Shown piece after piece: positions 1 through 6,772 of a DNA stretch of 10,296 nucleotides. Origin of the DNA: an uncultured Chloracidobacterium sp. (GTDB taxonomy: Bacteria > Acidobacteriota > Blastocatellia > Pyrinomonadales > Pyrinomonadaceae); NCBI GenBank assembly GCA_937941715.1, contig CALDGX010000153.1:1-10296 (forward strand), read 5' to 3'. A model generated the notes under the pieces. The model did no database searches. It saw nothing but the letters and a program-made list of their open reading frames with translations, and was not told the origin of the DNA. The translations under genes and the position numbers were made by a program. Each line of letters begins with the position of its first letter. Position 1 is the first letter of the stretch.

Positions 1-60
1 GGCGATATGGCCGGGCGGCTTCGAAAACTGGAGAAGAAGGTCTTCGGCGACAACGTCTAA
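1..60 (+). CDS. C-terminal tail of an unidentified protein (partial)
   Basis: Frame 1 is open from the window edge to a TAA at 58-60 and encodes a 19-residue basic, charged tail ending in KKVFGDNV. The next start codon lies only 6 bases beyond the stop, so this is probably the last part of an upstream gene in the same transcript as the antiporter. The tail is too short to assign to a family, and I do not recognise it. It could be a chance open frame, but the tight spacing and the helical, charged composition make a real C-terminus more likely. Confidence 0.5.
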   Translation, partial: GDMAGRLRKLEKKVFGDNV

Positions 61-66
61 AAAATC

Positions 67-1122
67 ATGCAGAAAAAAGAGAAGATCATCATCGCCCTTT
101 GCGTCATCGTGACAATCGCGGCCGGAGCATTGCATTACAGTCACGCCAACGCGGTACTGGCGTTCGTCGTGACGGCCGCGGCACTTGCCCTGCTGGCCAT
201 GATCGTCGGCGACGCGACGGAGCAACTCGGCAGCCGTCTCGGGCCCGGGGCGACCGGCGTCCTGCAATCCGGACTCGGGAATCTGCCCGAGCTTTTTGTC
301 TGCATCTTCGCCCTGCGTGCCGGGCTCGACCAGGTCGTTCAGGCCGCCCTCATTGGGTCGATCCTAGGCAATTCGGTACTCGTGCTCGGCCTTGCGTTGT
401 TTATGGGCGGACTCAAGAACGGCACTCAGCGTTTCAACTCCGAGCCGCCGAAAATGATCGTCACGCTAATGCTGCTGGCCTCGGCCGTGCTCGTTATACC
501 TACGCTCGCCAAGGAACTTCACACGCCCGCCGAGGCACACATTTTGAGCCTGGACATATTTTTGGCCGTCATTCTGCTCGTGCTGCTGGCCGCGAATATT
601 TATTTTTCGGTAAAAGGCGATCCGGCCGTAGCGATCCAATCTGGCGAGGCGGGCCACGCCGAATGGTCGATGAAACTGACTATTGTTGTGCTTGCACTCG
701 CAGGCGTCGGGGCCGCATTTGTTTCGGACTGGTTCGTTGAGGCTCTGCAGCCGGCGATGGCGTCGCTCGGCATTTCAGAGGCATTTGCCGGGTTGGTCGT
801 CGTCGCTGTCGCCGGTAATGCGATCGAGAACCTGATCGGCATCCAACTCGCGTGGCGAAACCAGGCCGATTACGCCATCAGCGTCATCCAAAACAGCTCA
901 TTGCAGATCGCACTCGGGCTGTTTCCCGTACTTGTGCTGCTGTCGTATGTATTGGGCGGTGCTATCCTGACGTTTGTGCTGTCGCCGATGCTTGTTGCGG
1001 TGCTGCTGCTCGCGGTGATCGTCAGCGCCTTCATCGTCTACGACGGCGAATCTATCTGGCTGGAGGGGTTGGCCCTGATCGGTCTCTACGCGATCATCGC
1101 ATCGGCGTTTTGGTGGGGATGA
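67..1122 (+). CDS. cax: CAX-type calcium (cation)/proton antiporter
   Basis: A 351-residue inner-membrane protein with about ten or eleven hydrophobic segments, the usual size for the CAX branch of the CaCA cation exchangers. These export Ca2+ (or Na+) in exchange for protons. It shows the family's internal duplication: the first alpha-repeat carries GNLPELF (residues 71-77, acidic residue E75), followed by GSILGNSVLVLGLA (97-110). The second carries GNAIEN (250-255, E254), followed by a polar helix with QNSSLQIALG (275-284). The two glutamates sit where the family binds the cation. A short hydrophilic linker (about 183-202) separates the halves. The start follows the preceding stop by 6 bases and has no good ribosome binding site, so translation may be coupled. 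The family is clear; the ion (Ca2+, Na+ or K+) cannot be read from sequence, so the symbol is provisional. Confidence 0.85.
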   Translation: MQKKEKIIIALCVIVTIAAGALHYSHANAVLAFVVTAAALALLAMIVGDATEQLGSRLGPGATGVLQSGLGNLPELFVCIFALRAGLDQVVQAALIGSILGNSVLVLGLALFMGGLKNGTQRFNSEPPKMIVTLMLLASAVLVIPTLAKELHTPAEAHILSLDIFLAVILLVLLAANIYFSVKGDPAVAIQSGEAGHAEWSMKLTIVVLALAGVGAAFVSDWFVEALQPAMASLGISEAFAGLVVVAVAGNAIENLIGIQLAWRNQADYAISVIQNSSLQIALGLFPVLVLLSYVLGGAILTFVLSPMLVAVLLLAVIVSAFIVYDGESIWLEGLALIGLYAIIASAFWWG

Positions 1123-1157
1123 TCCGATCTTTCAAATTAGGCTTTGGACTAAAGAAC

Positions 1158-1163
1158 AAGGAG
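1158..1163 (+). promoter_or_regulatory. Shine-Dalgarno site of msrB
   Basis: AAGGAG lies 7 bases before the ATG at 1171. This is one of the best ribosome binding sites in the window and fixes the msrB start. The 48-base gap after the antiporter has no terminator that I can see, so read-through from the upstream gene is likely. Confidence 0.8.
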
Positions 1164-1170
1164 TAGGAAA

Positions 1171-1617
1171 ATGAATAGCTCAGATTCAGGCTACGACATA
1201 ACACCTCTAACAGCGGAGGCGATCGAGCGGCTAGCCCGGGACCTGAACGAGGAAGAGTACCGCATTTTGCTTGACCACGGGACCGAGCCGCCGTTTTGCG
1301 GGACGCTGCTCGACAACAAGATGGATGGCATTTACGCTTGCCGCCTATGCGGTCTGCCGCTGTTCGATTCGACTAAAAAGTTCAATTCAGGCACGGGCTG
1401 GCCATCGTTTTATGCCCCGTTCGACAAAGAACACCTCACCAACGTCGAAGACAACAGCTACGGTATGCGGCGTATCGAGATCCGTTGTGCCCGGTGCGGC
1501 GGCCATCAGGGCCACGTCTTTCCGGACGGCCCGCCGCCGACATATCAAAGATACTGTCTGAATTCTGCTTCACTCGAGTTTTTCGAAAACGGCGAAGATA
1601 TTCCGCAGAAATCTTGA
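1171..1617 (+). CDS. msrB: Peptide-methionine (R)-S-oxide reductase MsrB
   Basis: A 148-residue cytoplasmic enzyme (no signal peptide) that reduces the R-epimer of methionine sulfoxide in oxidised proteins, with thioredoxin as the usual reductant. The full single-domain fold is present. Two CxxC pairs (C57/C60 and C106/C109) form the structural zinc site. The substrate pocket motif GTGWPSF is at 74-80, GGHQGHVF is at 110-117, and the catalytic cysteine is C129 in RYCLNS. C43, in PPFCGTLLD, stands where many MsrBs have Thr or another residue and could act as a resolving cysteine; that is inference. There is no fused MsrA domain. It follows the antiporter by 48 bases and is closed by a terminator about 30 bases downstream. 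The identification is firm. Confidence 0.97.
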   Translation: MNSSDSGYDITPLTAEAIERLARDLNEEEYRILLDHGTEPPFCGTLLDNKMDGIYACRLCGLPLFDSTKKFNSGTGWPSFYAPFDKEHLTNVEDNSYGMRRIEIRCARCGGHQGHVFPDGPPPTYQRYCLNSASLEFFENGEDIPQKS

Positions 1618-1646
1618 TCGCAGATAAATTAGGTTGGAATGACAAA

Positions 1647-1679
1647 CGGGCGGGCCATTTCCAGGCTCGCCCGATTTTT
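1647..1679 (+). terminator. Intrinsic terminator after msrB, possibly bidirectional
   Basis: A 10-base-pair stem (1647-1656 with 1664-1673, all Watson-Crick except one G-U) with a 7-base loop is followed by ATTTTT at 1674-1679. This is a classical rho-independent terminator for the plus-strand msrB transcript. On the minus strand the same hairpin is followed by only TTT, so it may also stop, less efficiently, the amidohydrolase transcript, whose last gene ends at 1717. Confidence 0.85.
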
Positions 1680-1716
1680 GCGAATACGTTTCCCGGTCCC
1701 GCGCAAAAACTACGAG

Positions 1717-3096
1717 CTACTTTCGATCCTTGAAACTGTCAAAGAGTCGTGTATGGCGGCTTGTCAGCGGTATCAATCGACCGGCGATGAACATCTGCTT
1801 GATGTTCGTCCGCGGTTCGAGAATGTCACCGTCGGTCACAACGATATTCGCCACCTTGCCGACCTCGATCGTCCCCAACTTATCCCCCAGGCCGAGTATC
1901 TGAGCCGGGTAGATCGTGACGGCCCTAAGTGCGTCCTCTTTCGAAAGGCCGTAAGCCGATGCGAGCCCGGCGTGGTACGGCAGGTCTCGAACCTCTGCCC
2001 CGCCATTGCCCGTAGAGATACAGAAGCGTATTCCAGCCGCCTGCATTTTTGCCGGGGCTTCGAACAAAAGGTCGTATGCGTCGTCATCGCGGACCGGCAG
2101 ATTGTAAATATTCGTGAAAACGACCGCAATGTTGTTCTTTTTCAAATCATCCGCCGCTTTCCAGGCTTCCTGCCCGCCGACGATGATCCCCTTGAGTTTC
2201 ATCTCTCCGACAAATTTGGCGACGCTCCGAATGTCCCTTTCGCGTTCGGCGGTAAATATCACGGGCTTTTCGCCGCGAATGAACGGGGCCATCGCCTCAA
2301 GCCGAATATCATATGAGGGGTACGGTAGCGTCGCGTCCTTTGCGAACGCGTCTTTGGCACGCAGGTAGTTTTCGGCCGAGCGAAACAGCTTTTTGAGTTC
2401 GTCGATCTGCGCGTCGCGCCGCTTTACCGCTTCGCTAAATTCAACCGGCGGACCACCTCCAAATCCGCCGCCAAAGCCTCCGCCCGTCGAGATACGCGGA
2501 AAATTGATCACCAGGCCAAATTCGCGAATTACCGCCATTTCGTCCTGAGTTGACCCGTTCAGATTGATCACCGCCGCTTGTCCGGCGATCAGTCCGCCGG
2601 TCGGGTACGACATAACAGTCGTGATGCCGTTAACGCGGGTCACATTTACGTGCGATGAATGCGGATTTATGCCCTTGATCGCCTTTGCGTTGGCGTTCAT
2701 CGTACCTGTCTCCGAAATATCGACCGAAGCGTTGACGCCCTGGCCGATCTCAGCGAGGCCGACGTTGGTCGCCGCGTCGATCATACCCGGAAAGACGCTC
2801 AATCCCTTGCCGTCGATCTTTTCCGCTCCGGCAGGTATGGCGGCATTGGCTCCGACAGCGGCGATTTTGCCGTTTTGAATAACGACCGTGCCATTCTCGA
2901 TCGTCGCCCCCGAAACGGTGACGATCCTCGCACCGACGATCGCAAACGTTCCGCCGCGGCCGGTCTGATTTTGTTCTGATCCGTCATTCTGAGCAAAAAC
3001 TGCGACGCTCAAAACAACAACAGAACCCAAAAGCCGCAGTGCCGCTGATAGAAATATTTTCATTTTCGATGTTCGATCTGCTGATTGTGCCTTCAT
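1717..3096 (-). CDS. Secreted amidohydrolase-fold protein lacking metal ligands (gene C of trio)
   Basis: A 459-residue exported protein. A signal-type hydrophobic segment (about 13-35, ending VFA-QN) follows a 12-residue basic lead. It has the amidohydrolase frame: N-terminal beta-sandwich with ARIVTVSG and IQNGKIAAVG (56-83), FPGMID (102-107), and the C-terminal ALRAVTIYPAQILGLGDKLGTIEVGK block (389-414). The metal-binding residues are gone. HxH is A109-T-N111; the strand-5 His region reads VIFTAE (279-284); the strand-6 His region reads VGGQE (306-310); the strand-8 Asp region reads STGNG (361-365). A glycine-rich loop occupies 205-215. It is therefore probably not a metallohydrolase. The start at 3096 is preferred over an internal Met at 3063 because GGAGG (3106-3110) lies 9 bases upstream and the ATG overlaps the preceding gene's TAA (TAATG). 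It is the last gene of the operon. Confidence 0.85.
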   Translation of the reverse strand: MKAQSADRTSKMKIFLSAALRLLGSVVVLSVAVFAQNDGSEQNQTGRGGTFAIVGARIVTVSGATIENGTVVIQNGKIAAVGANAAIPAGAEKIDGKGLSVFPGMIDAATNVGLAEIGQGVNASVDISETGTMNANAKAIKGINPHSSHVNVTRVNGITTVMSYPTGGLIAGQAAVINLNGSTQDEMAVIREFGLVINFPRISTGGGFGGGFGGGPPVEFSEAVKRRDAQIDELKKLFRSAENYLRAKDAFAKDATLPYPSYDIRLEAMAPFIRGEKPVIFTAERERDIRSVAKFVGEMKLKGIIVGGQEAWKAADDLKKNNIAVVFTNIYNLPVRDDDAYDLLFEAPAKMQAAGIRFCISTGNGGAEVRDLPYHAGLASAYGLSKEDALRAVTIYPAQILGLGDKLGTIEVGKVANIVVTDGDILEPRTNIKQMFIAGRLIPLTSRHTRLFDSFKDRK

Positions 3097-4499
3097 TACC
3101 GGTTGCCTCCATCGGCCTGATCGGCTTCGTCACGGTCCTTAACCCGCATCTCGCTGGGAATTCTGGGCGAGGTCCCGCCGCCGCCCGACGGAGCCTTATT
3201 GACATCGAGTTTTTCCAGCGCGTCACGCTCGGCCGCCATCGCCCGCCGCATATCGGCATCCTTTGCCCTGTCAAAAAGCACTTCGCCCTCGACCATCGTC
3301 ATCTCGACCCGCGAATAGACGCTGAAAGGATGTGCATTCCAGATAACGATATCCGCGTCCTTGCCGATCTCGATCGAGCCGGTGCGTTTGTCTATACCAA
3401 GCTGCTTGGCCGGATTGATCGTGATCATCTTAAACGCGTCTTCCTCAGGTACGCCGCCATATTTCATCACCTTGGCGGCATCGAGGTTGAGGCGACGCAT
3501 ACGTTCGTCCGAATCGGAGTTGATCGAGACGTTTACGCCATTCTTCCATAAAATGTAGGCGTTGTATGGGATCGCGTCGTAGGCCTCGAGTTTGTAGCTC
3601 CAGCTGTCCGTAAAAATTGAGACGCCGGTGCCGCGCTTGGCGATCTCGGGCGCGATCTTGTAGGCCTCAAGTCCGTGCTGGAGCGTCGCCACCTTGAAAC
3701 CAAACTCATCGGCCAGAAGCAGCAGATTCAAATGTTCGTCAGAGCGATAGCCATGAGCGTGAACGAGGCGTTTTCCTTCAAGGATCTCGACCAGCGGTTC
3801 GAGTTCAAGGTCTTTACGCGGCTGGACCTTGGTCTTGCCTGCTTTATAGTCTGCCCACGCCTGCTTGTAATCCCTCGCCCGTAAAAACGCGTCCCGCATC
3901 GTTTCGACGACGCCCATTCGCGTCCGCGGATATCTGACAGCCGAACCCGGAGCAGCAAATGACGTTGCCCGTTTGACGTTTTCGCCCATCGCGAACTTGA
4001 TCCCCGGAGGAGCGTCGGCGATCGGGTAATCCTCGACCGGATGTCCCCATTTGAACTTTACTGTCGTGTTTTGCCCGCCGATCGAGTTTGCCGATCCATG
4101 CAACAGGTTTGCCGCGGTAACGCCGCCCGCCAGGGCACGATAGATAGTGATATCAGTCGGGTTGAGCACGTCGCGGGTCCGCGTCATCGAGGTGACCGAA
4201 AATACGCCCTCGTTTATCGCGTCAAGCATCGAGTGCGAGTGGCAATCGATGATGCCGGGCGTCACGTATTTGCCCGACGCGTCGATTACACGAGCCCCGG
4301 CCGGAGCGGCGATATTCTTGCCGATCTTTACGATCTTGCCGTTCTGGACGAGGATGTCGGTATTCTCGAGCGTCCCTTTCGCTGCCGTCATAACGGTCGC
4401 GTTCTTTATCAGAATGTCATTCTTTGCCTGAGCGAACACGAACATCGGCGAGACGATGGATAACGAAGTCAGTATCAAAATAGCGAGACTCTTTCTCAT
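3096..4499 (-). CDS. Secreted metal-dependent amidohydrolase, intact active site (gene B of trio)
   Basis: A 467-residue exported protein with a signal peptide (1-23, cleavage near VFA-QA). It belongs to the amidohydrolase superfamily, imidazolonepropionase/dipeptidase-like branch. All expected ligands are visible: HxH at H87/H89 in PGIIDCHSH; K168 in IKFAMGEN as a candidate bridging lysine; H247/H249 in LVHAHG; H275 in LQHG; D329 in NSDSDE. The C-terminal MITINPAKQLGIDKRTGSIEIGKDADIVIW block (358-387) is typical. The tail (436-467) is charged and low-complexity. The substrate is unknown; a cyclic amide, amidine or dipeptide would fit the family. I chose the second of two adjacent ATGs because it stands 7 bases from AAGGAA; starting at 4502 adds one Met. 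An upstream in-frame ATG at 4649 is rejected because it lies inside the preceding gene. Gene A ends 25 bases upstream; gene C overlaps by one base. Confidence 0.93.
   Translation of the reverse strand: MRKSLAILILTSLSIVSPMFVFAQAKNDILIKNATVMTAAKGTLENTDILVQNGKIVKIGKNIAAPAGARVIDASGKYVTPGIIDCHSHSMLDAINEGVFSVTSMTRTRDVLNPTDITIYRALAGGVTAANLLHGSANSIGGQNTTVKFKWGHPVEDYPIADAPPGIKFAMGENVKRATSFAAPGSAVRYPRTRMGVVETMRDAFLRARDYKQAWADYKAGKTKVQPRKDLELEPLVEILEGKRLVHAHGYRSDEHLNLLLLADEFGFKVATLQHGLEAYKIAPEIAKRGTGVSIFTDSWSYKLEAYDAIPYNAYILWKNGVNVSINSDSDERMRRLNLDAAKVMKYGGVPEEDAFKMITINPAKQLGIDKRTGSIEIGKDADIVIWNAHPFSVYSRVEMTMVEGEVLFDRAKDADMRRAMAAERDALEKLDVNKAPSGGGGTSPRIPSEMRVKDRDEADQADGGNR
3106..3110 (-). promoter_or_regulatory. 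Shine-Dalgarno site of gene C inside gene B
   Basis: GGAGG on the minus strand lies 9 bases before the ATG at 3096, inside the last codons of the preceding amidohydrolase. Together with the TAATG stop-start overlap it indicates coupled translation of the two proteins. It supports the longer N-terminus over the internal ATG at 3063, which has no such site. Confidence 0.75.
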
Positions 4500-4505
4500 C
4501 ATTAT

Positions 4506-4512
4506 TTCCTTT
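4506..4512 (-). promoter_or_regulatory. Shine-Dalgarno site of gene B
   Basis: AAAGGAA on the minus strand lies in the 25-base spacer between the first and second amidohydrolase genes. The spacing of the GGA core (7 bases to the ATG ending at 4499, 4 bases to the one ending at 4502) favours the second ATG. It rules out the long upstream extension as the main start. Confidence 0.7.
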
Positions 4513-4524
4513 CTTACTAATGCC

Positions 4525-6171
4525 CTACGGATTTTTTGTTCCGGAAAACGGTACAGCCCCCTGCGGTGAATCGATCGTGCCGCTGATCTGATCACCCGAG
4601 ACCTTTCCGCTGACCGAAATATCGATCGCGGCACCACCAAACTCCACACTGCTACCGAACGAGAATCCGTCAGTTGAGACTCGACCGTTCTTGATCTGCG
4701 AAGTGCCGAGTTGCGAAACCATCGTCCCGGTAAGCGTTGGGCCGGACTGGCTGAACGTCAATGTCGCTGCGAGCGGCTGTCCGGGCACTTCGATAGTTAC
4801 GGTATAGCGGCCGGTGACACTCGGGCCGGATGCTGACGGGCCGGATGCCCCGGATGGATTTGCATCGCGCTTAGGCGGCTCTTTTTGCTCGAAATATTTA
4901 CCGTCAACAAAAACGTGCGTAACGGCCCGGTCCTTGCCGAAGACATCGCCCTTTACCACGACGATATTTGCGATCTTGCCAGCCTCGATCGATCCGAGCG
5001 TTTTGTCAACGCCTAGAAGTTCTGCCGCACCAAGCGTCATTGCCCGGATCGCGGCTTCCTTGTTCAAACCGCTCTCAACAGCCTTGCCGGCATTGACGAA
5101 GAAATCGCCGAGCGATCGGATGTTGTCCGACTGAAAAGCAAATCTCACACCCGCCGCCGCGAGCTTTGCCGCACACTTTGGGGCCTCAGCACGGAAACGA
5201 AGAGTTTCCAAAGGTTCGGGATCAGCGTCGGGTGAAGATGAAGCCGTCCGCTTTGGAAAATTGAGCGATAGAAGCACCGAGACGTTCTGTGCCTTGAGAC
5301 GATCAGCCACTTTCCATGACTCAGTTCCGCCGGCGATCACTCCATTTAGTTTGAATTCCTTGATGAGGTCGAGTGCACGGATGATCTCGATCTCGCGATT
5401 GGCGGCAAAAACCGCCGGTATCTCTCGATTGATCGCCGGGTAAAGAGCCACTAGCGAACGGTCGGCATCCGGGCGTTTCATTCCGCGTGGGTTGGCCGCA
5501 TAGGCCTTTTCAATCTCCTGCTGTCGCTGAGCGTCGTAGAACATCTGACGGATCGCGGCAAACGTTCCCAGGAGCGACGCCGGATATTGCCCTCCGCCAA
5601 TAGTCGAAAACGTAATGTGCTGAGCAAACGGCGACTTGATCACCATTGCAGAGACCGTTTCACCCGCAAGATCGATCACCGCGGAACGTCCGTTGAAAAT
5701 ACCGCTGCGTCCGGTCGTCAGGACCGTCGTAAATCCGGCATTCCGATTAGCCTCAAACTGAGCCTCTCCGGCCCGAAGGTCATTGACGGCTTCATCCTCG
5801 GGCCGCAGGCCGGCCGGGTAGTTCGAGTTTGATGTCGGAGTTGTGCCCGTAGGCTGCGCCGCCTGCCCCCCGCCCGGGCCACCCGCCCTTGCCGGGGCGG
5901 CCGGCATTCCAAGGTTTGTCAGGGCGTCAATAAAGCCCGGATAGACAGTGAGTCCTGCGGCGTCAAAAATTTGAGCGTCAGCCGGCGGAGCAACATTCGC
6001 CCCGACCGCCTCGATCAGACCGTTTCGGATCACGACGGCACCCTTTTCAATAGTCGCACCTGAGACTGTCACGATCCTTGCATTGGTGATCGCGTAACTC
6101 TGACCGTAAGCCTGTGCGGTGAGCAAAAGGCAGAATGCCGCCACGAGCGGCAAAAGTAGCTTTGATCTCAT
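4525..6171 (-). CDS. Secreted amidohydrolase-fold protein lacking HxH, with C-terminal beta domain (gene A of trio)
   Basis: A 548-residue exported protein (signal peptide 1-23, ending AYG-QS) and the first gene of the operon. The amidohydrolase frame is clear: ARIVTVSGATIE (31-42), IRNGLIEAVG (48-57), YPGFID (77-82), and AAIRAMTLGAAELLGVDKTLGSIEAGK (373-399). HxH is replaced by L84-T-N86, the strand-5 region reads VFAANRE (254-260) and strand 6 reads AGGTES (280-285), all without His. Only an Asp near strand 8 (D349, QSDN) remains. A Gly/Ala/Pro/Gln insert (about 91-113) follows the former HxH. After a Ser/Gly/Pro linker (438-452), residues 453-548 form a second domain of alternating beta strands with LTGT, ISGT and FSGT turns. 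It is a close paralogue of gene C. Catalysis by the normal mechanism looks impossible. Binding, regulation or partnership with gene B is inferred only from synteny. Confidence 0.87.
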   Translation of the reverse strand: MRSKLLLPLVAAFCLLLTAQAYGQSYAITNARIVTVSGATIEKGAVVIRNGLIEAVGANVAPPADAQIFDAAGLTVYPGFIDALTNLGMPAAPARAGGPGGGQAAQPTGTTPTSNSNYPAGLRPEDEAVNDLRAGEAQFEANRNAGFTTVLTTGRSGIFNGRSAVIDLAGETVSAMVIKSPFAQHITFSTIGGGQYPASLLGTFAAIRQMFYDAQRQQEIEKAYAANPRGMKRPDADRSLVALYPAINREIPAVFAANREIEIIRALDLIKEFKLNGVIAGGTESWKVADRLKAQNVSVLLSLNFPKRTASSSPDADPEPLETLRFRAEAPKCAAKLAAAGVRFAFQSDNIRSLGDFFVNAGKAVESGLNKEAAIRAMTLGAAELLGVDKTLGSIEAGKIANIVVVKGDVFGKDRAVTHVFVDGKYFEQKEPPKRDANPSGASGPSASGPSVTGRYTVTIEVPGQPLAATLTFSQSGPTLTGTMVSQLGTSQIKNGRVSTDGFSFGSSVEFGGAAIDISVSGKVSGDQISGTIDSPQGAVPFSGTKNP

Positions 6172-6216
6172 AACTTTTAGCTCAATTTTGAACTGTTTGA
6201 ATTTGCTGATACGCAG

Positions 6217-6245
6217 AGAATACAGAAAAAGTTTCGCTCTGGCAA
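6217..6245 (-). promoter_or_regulatory. Candidate sigma-70 promoter of the amidohydrolase operon
   Basis: On the minus strand TTGCCA (6240-6245, one mismatch to TTGACA) and TATTCT (6217-6222, two mismatches to TATAAT) are separated by exactly 17 bases. Transcription would start near 6210 and give a leader of roughly 40 bases before the ATG at 6171. The -35 element lies inside the loop side of the terminator hairpin at 6226-6263. This is a candidate from consensus match alone. Confidence 0.4.
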
Positions 6246-6263
6246 AAGCCCTCGCGAAACTTT
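6226..6263 (-). terminator. Intrinsic terminator of the ada-DUF1203 operon
   Basis: A perfect 10-base-pair inverted repeat (6254-6263 with 6228-6237) encloses a 16-base interior that itself contains GGC/GCC around a TTTT loop. On the minus strand the stem ends in TTT and continues TTCTG, a short U tract. It lies 25 bases after the DUF1203 stop codon and before the amidohydrolase operon, so it separates two same-strand operons. Confidence 0.75.
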
Positions 6264-6287
6264 GATATCACCGTTTTTATCGAGAAT

Positions 6288-6752
6288 TCAGCTTCTCCCA
6301 ACGCGGGCGATGAAGCACCCCGCCTCGGCGTTGCGAATGTGCAAGAAATTGACCCGTTCGTCGGCAAACAGCGAGTTGATCTGGCTGCCCTCCGAGCTCG
6401 TCTCCACGCGCACACGATGCAGGAGGTCCCCGATATTATCAAATGCCTCAAAATACATCGGTATTCCTTTAAGCCCTTCGGGAAACTCGTTCCCGACAAA
6501 TCTCTCGCAATTCGCTGAGTGGATGAACACCGGGCCCGGCTGCGGCAGATCCAGGATCCCCTCGACCGGATCGTACGTAAATGAGGTACGATCCTCGTTG
6601 CCCTCGTCGAACGTCCTTAGACAACTCCGGCATGGCCCATATCCATTCGCGACCGAACTGAACGCCGGTAGGCTAGGGTATTGAGGCGAGACCATACTTC
6701 TACGGACTTTCTCAGTTATTTTCTCTGAAATTGAAATTACGCGAAATGTCAT
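6288..6752 (-). CDS. DUF1203 family protein of unknown function
   Basis: A 154-residue soluble protein without a signal peptide or membrane segment. It matches my memory of the DUF1203 family: N-terminal MTFRVISIS, then GYGPCRSCLRTF (37-48), FTYDPVEG (58-65), PGPVFIHSANCERF (72-85), and the C-terminal HIRNAEAGCFIAR (138-150). Conserved cysteines C41, C44, C82 and C146 and histidine H78 hint at a metal or redox site, but no function is established. The chosen ATG has AAAGGAG 4 bases upstream and gives the family's usual N-terminus. Longer forms from 6776 (overlapping the ada stop as ATGA) or 6824 are possible but less convincing. It starts 20 bases after ada, so it is probably co-transcribed with that repair gene and ends at the terminator at 6226-6263. 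Confidence 0.88.
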   Translation of the reverse strand: MTFRVISISEKITEKVRRSMVSPQYPSLPAFSSVANGYGPCRSCLRTFDEGNEDRTSFTYDPVEGILDLPQPGPVFIHSANCERFVGNEFPEGLKGIPMYFEAFDNIGDLLHRVRVETSSEGSQINSLFADERVNFLHIRNAEAGCFIARVGRS

Positions 6753-6756
6753 TTGA

Positions 6757-6763
6757 CTCCTTT
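6757..6763 (-). promoter_or_regulatory. Shine-Dalgarno site deciding the DUF1203 start
   Basis: AAAGGAG on the minus strand lies 4 bases before the ATG at 6752, in the 20-base gap between ada and the DUF1203 gene. It is a near-perfect anti-16S match and argues for the 154-residue form over forms that start inside ada. Confidence 0.75.
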
Positions 6764-6772
6764 GATCCGCAC

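Noticed and set aside
99..740. 213-residue plus-strand open frame overlapping the antiporter
   Set aside because: It has an arginine-rich, low-complexity composition typical of an out-of-frame reading of a GC-rich gene. The other frame has clear CAX motifs.
1639..2316. 225-residue plus-strand open frame
   Set aside because: It runs antisense to gene C, lacks a ribosome site and recognisable motifs, and crosses the msrB terminator. It is explained by the codon bias of the real minus-strand gene.
2445..2485. Short GC-rich repeat within gene C
   Set aside because: It is simply the codons of the glycine-rich loop (residues 205-215). There are no spaced direct repeats, so it is not a CRISPR or mobile-element feature.
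3039..3551. 170-residue plus-strand open frame
   Set aside because: It is antisense to the junction of genes C and B and has no domain signature. The minus-strand frames have signal peptides and amidohydrolase motifs.
4500..4649. Longer form of gene B starting at an ATG at 4649
   Set aside because: It would overlap the 3' end of gene A by 125 bases, adds an arginine-rich lead that hides a normal signal peptide, and ignores the ribosome binding site at 4506-4512.
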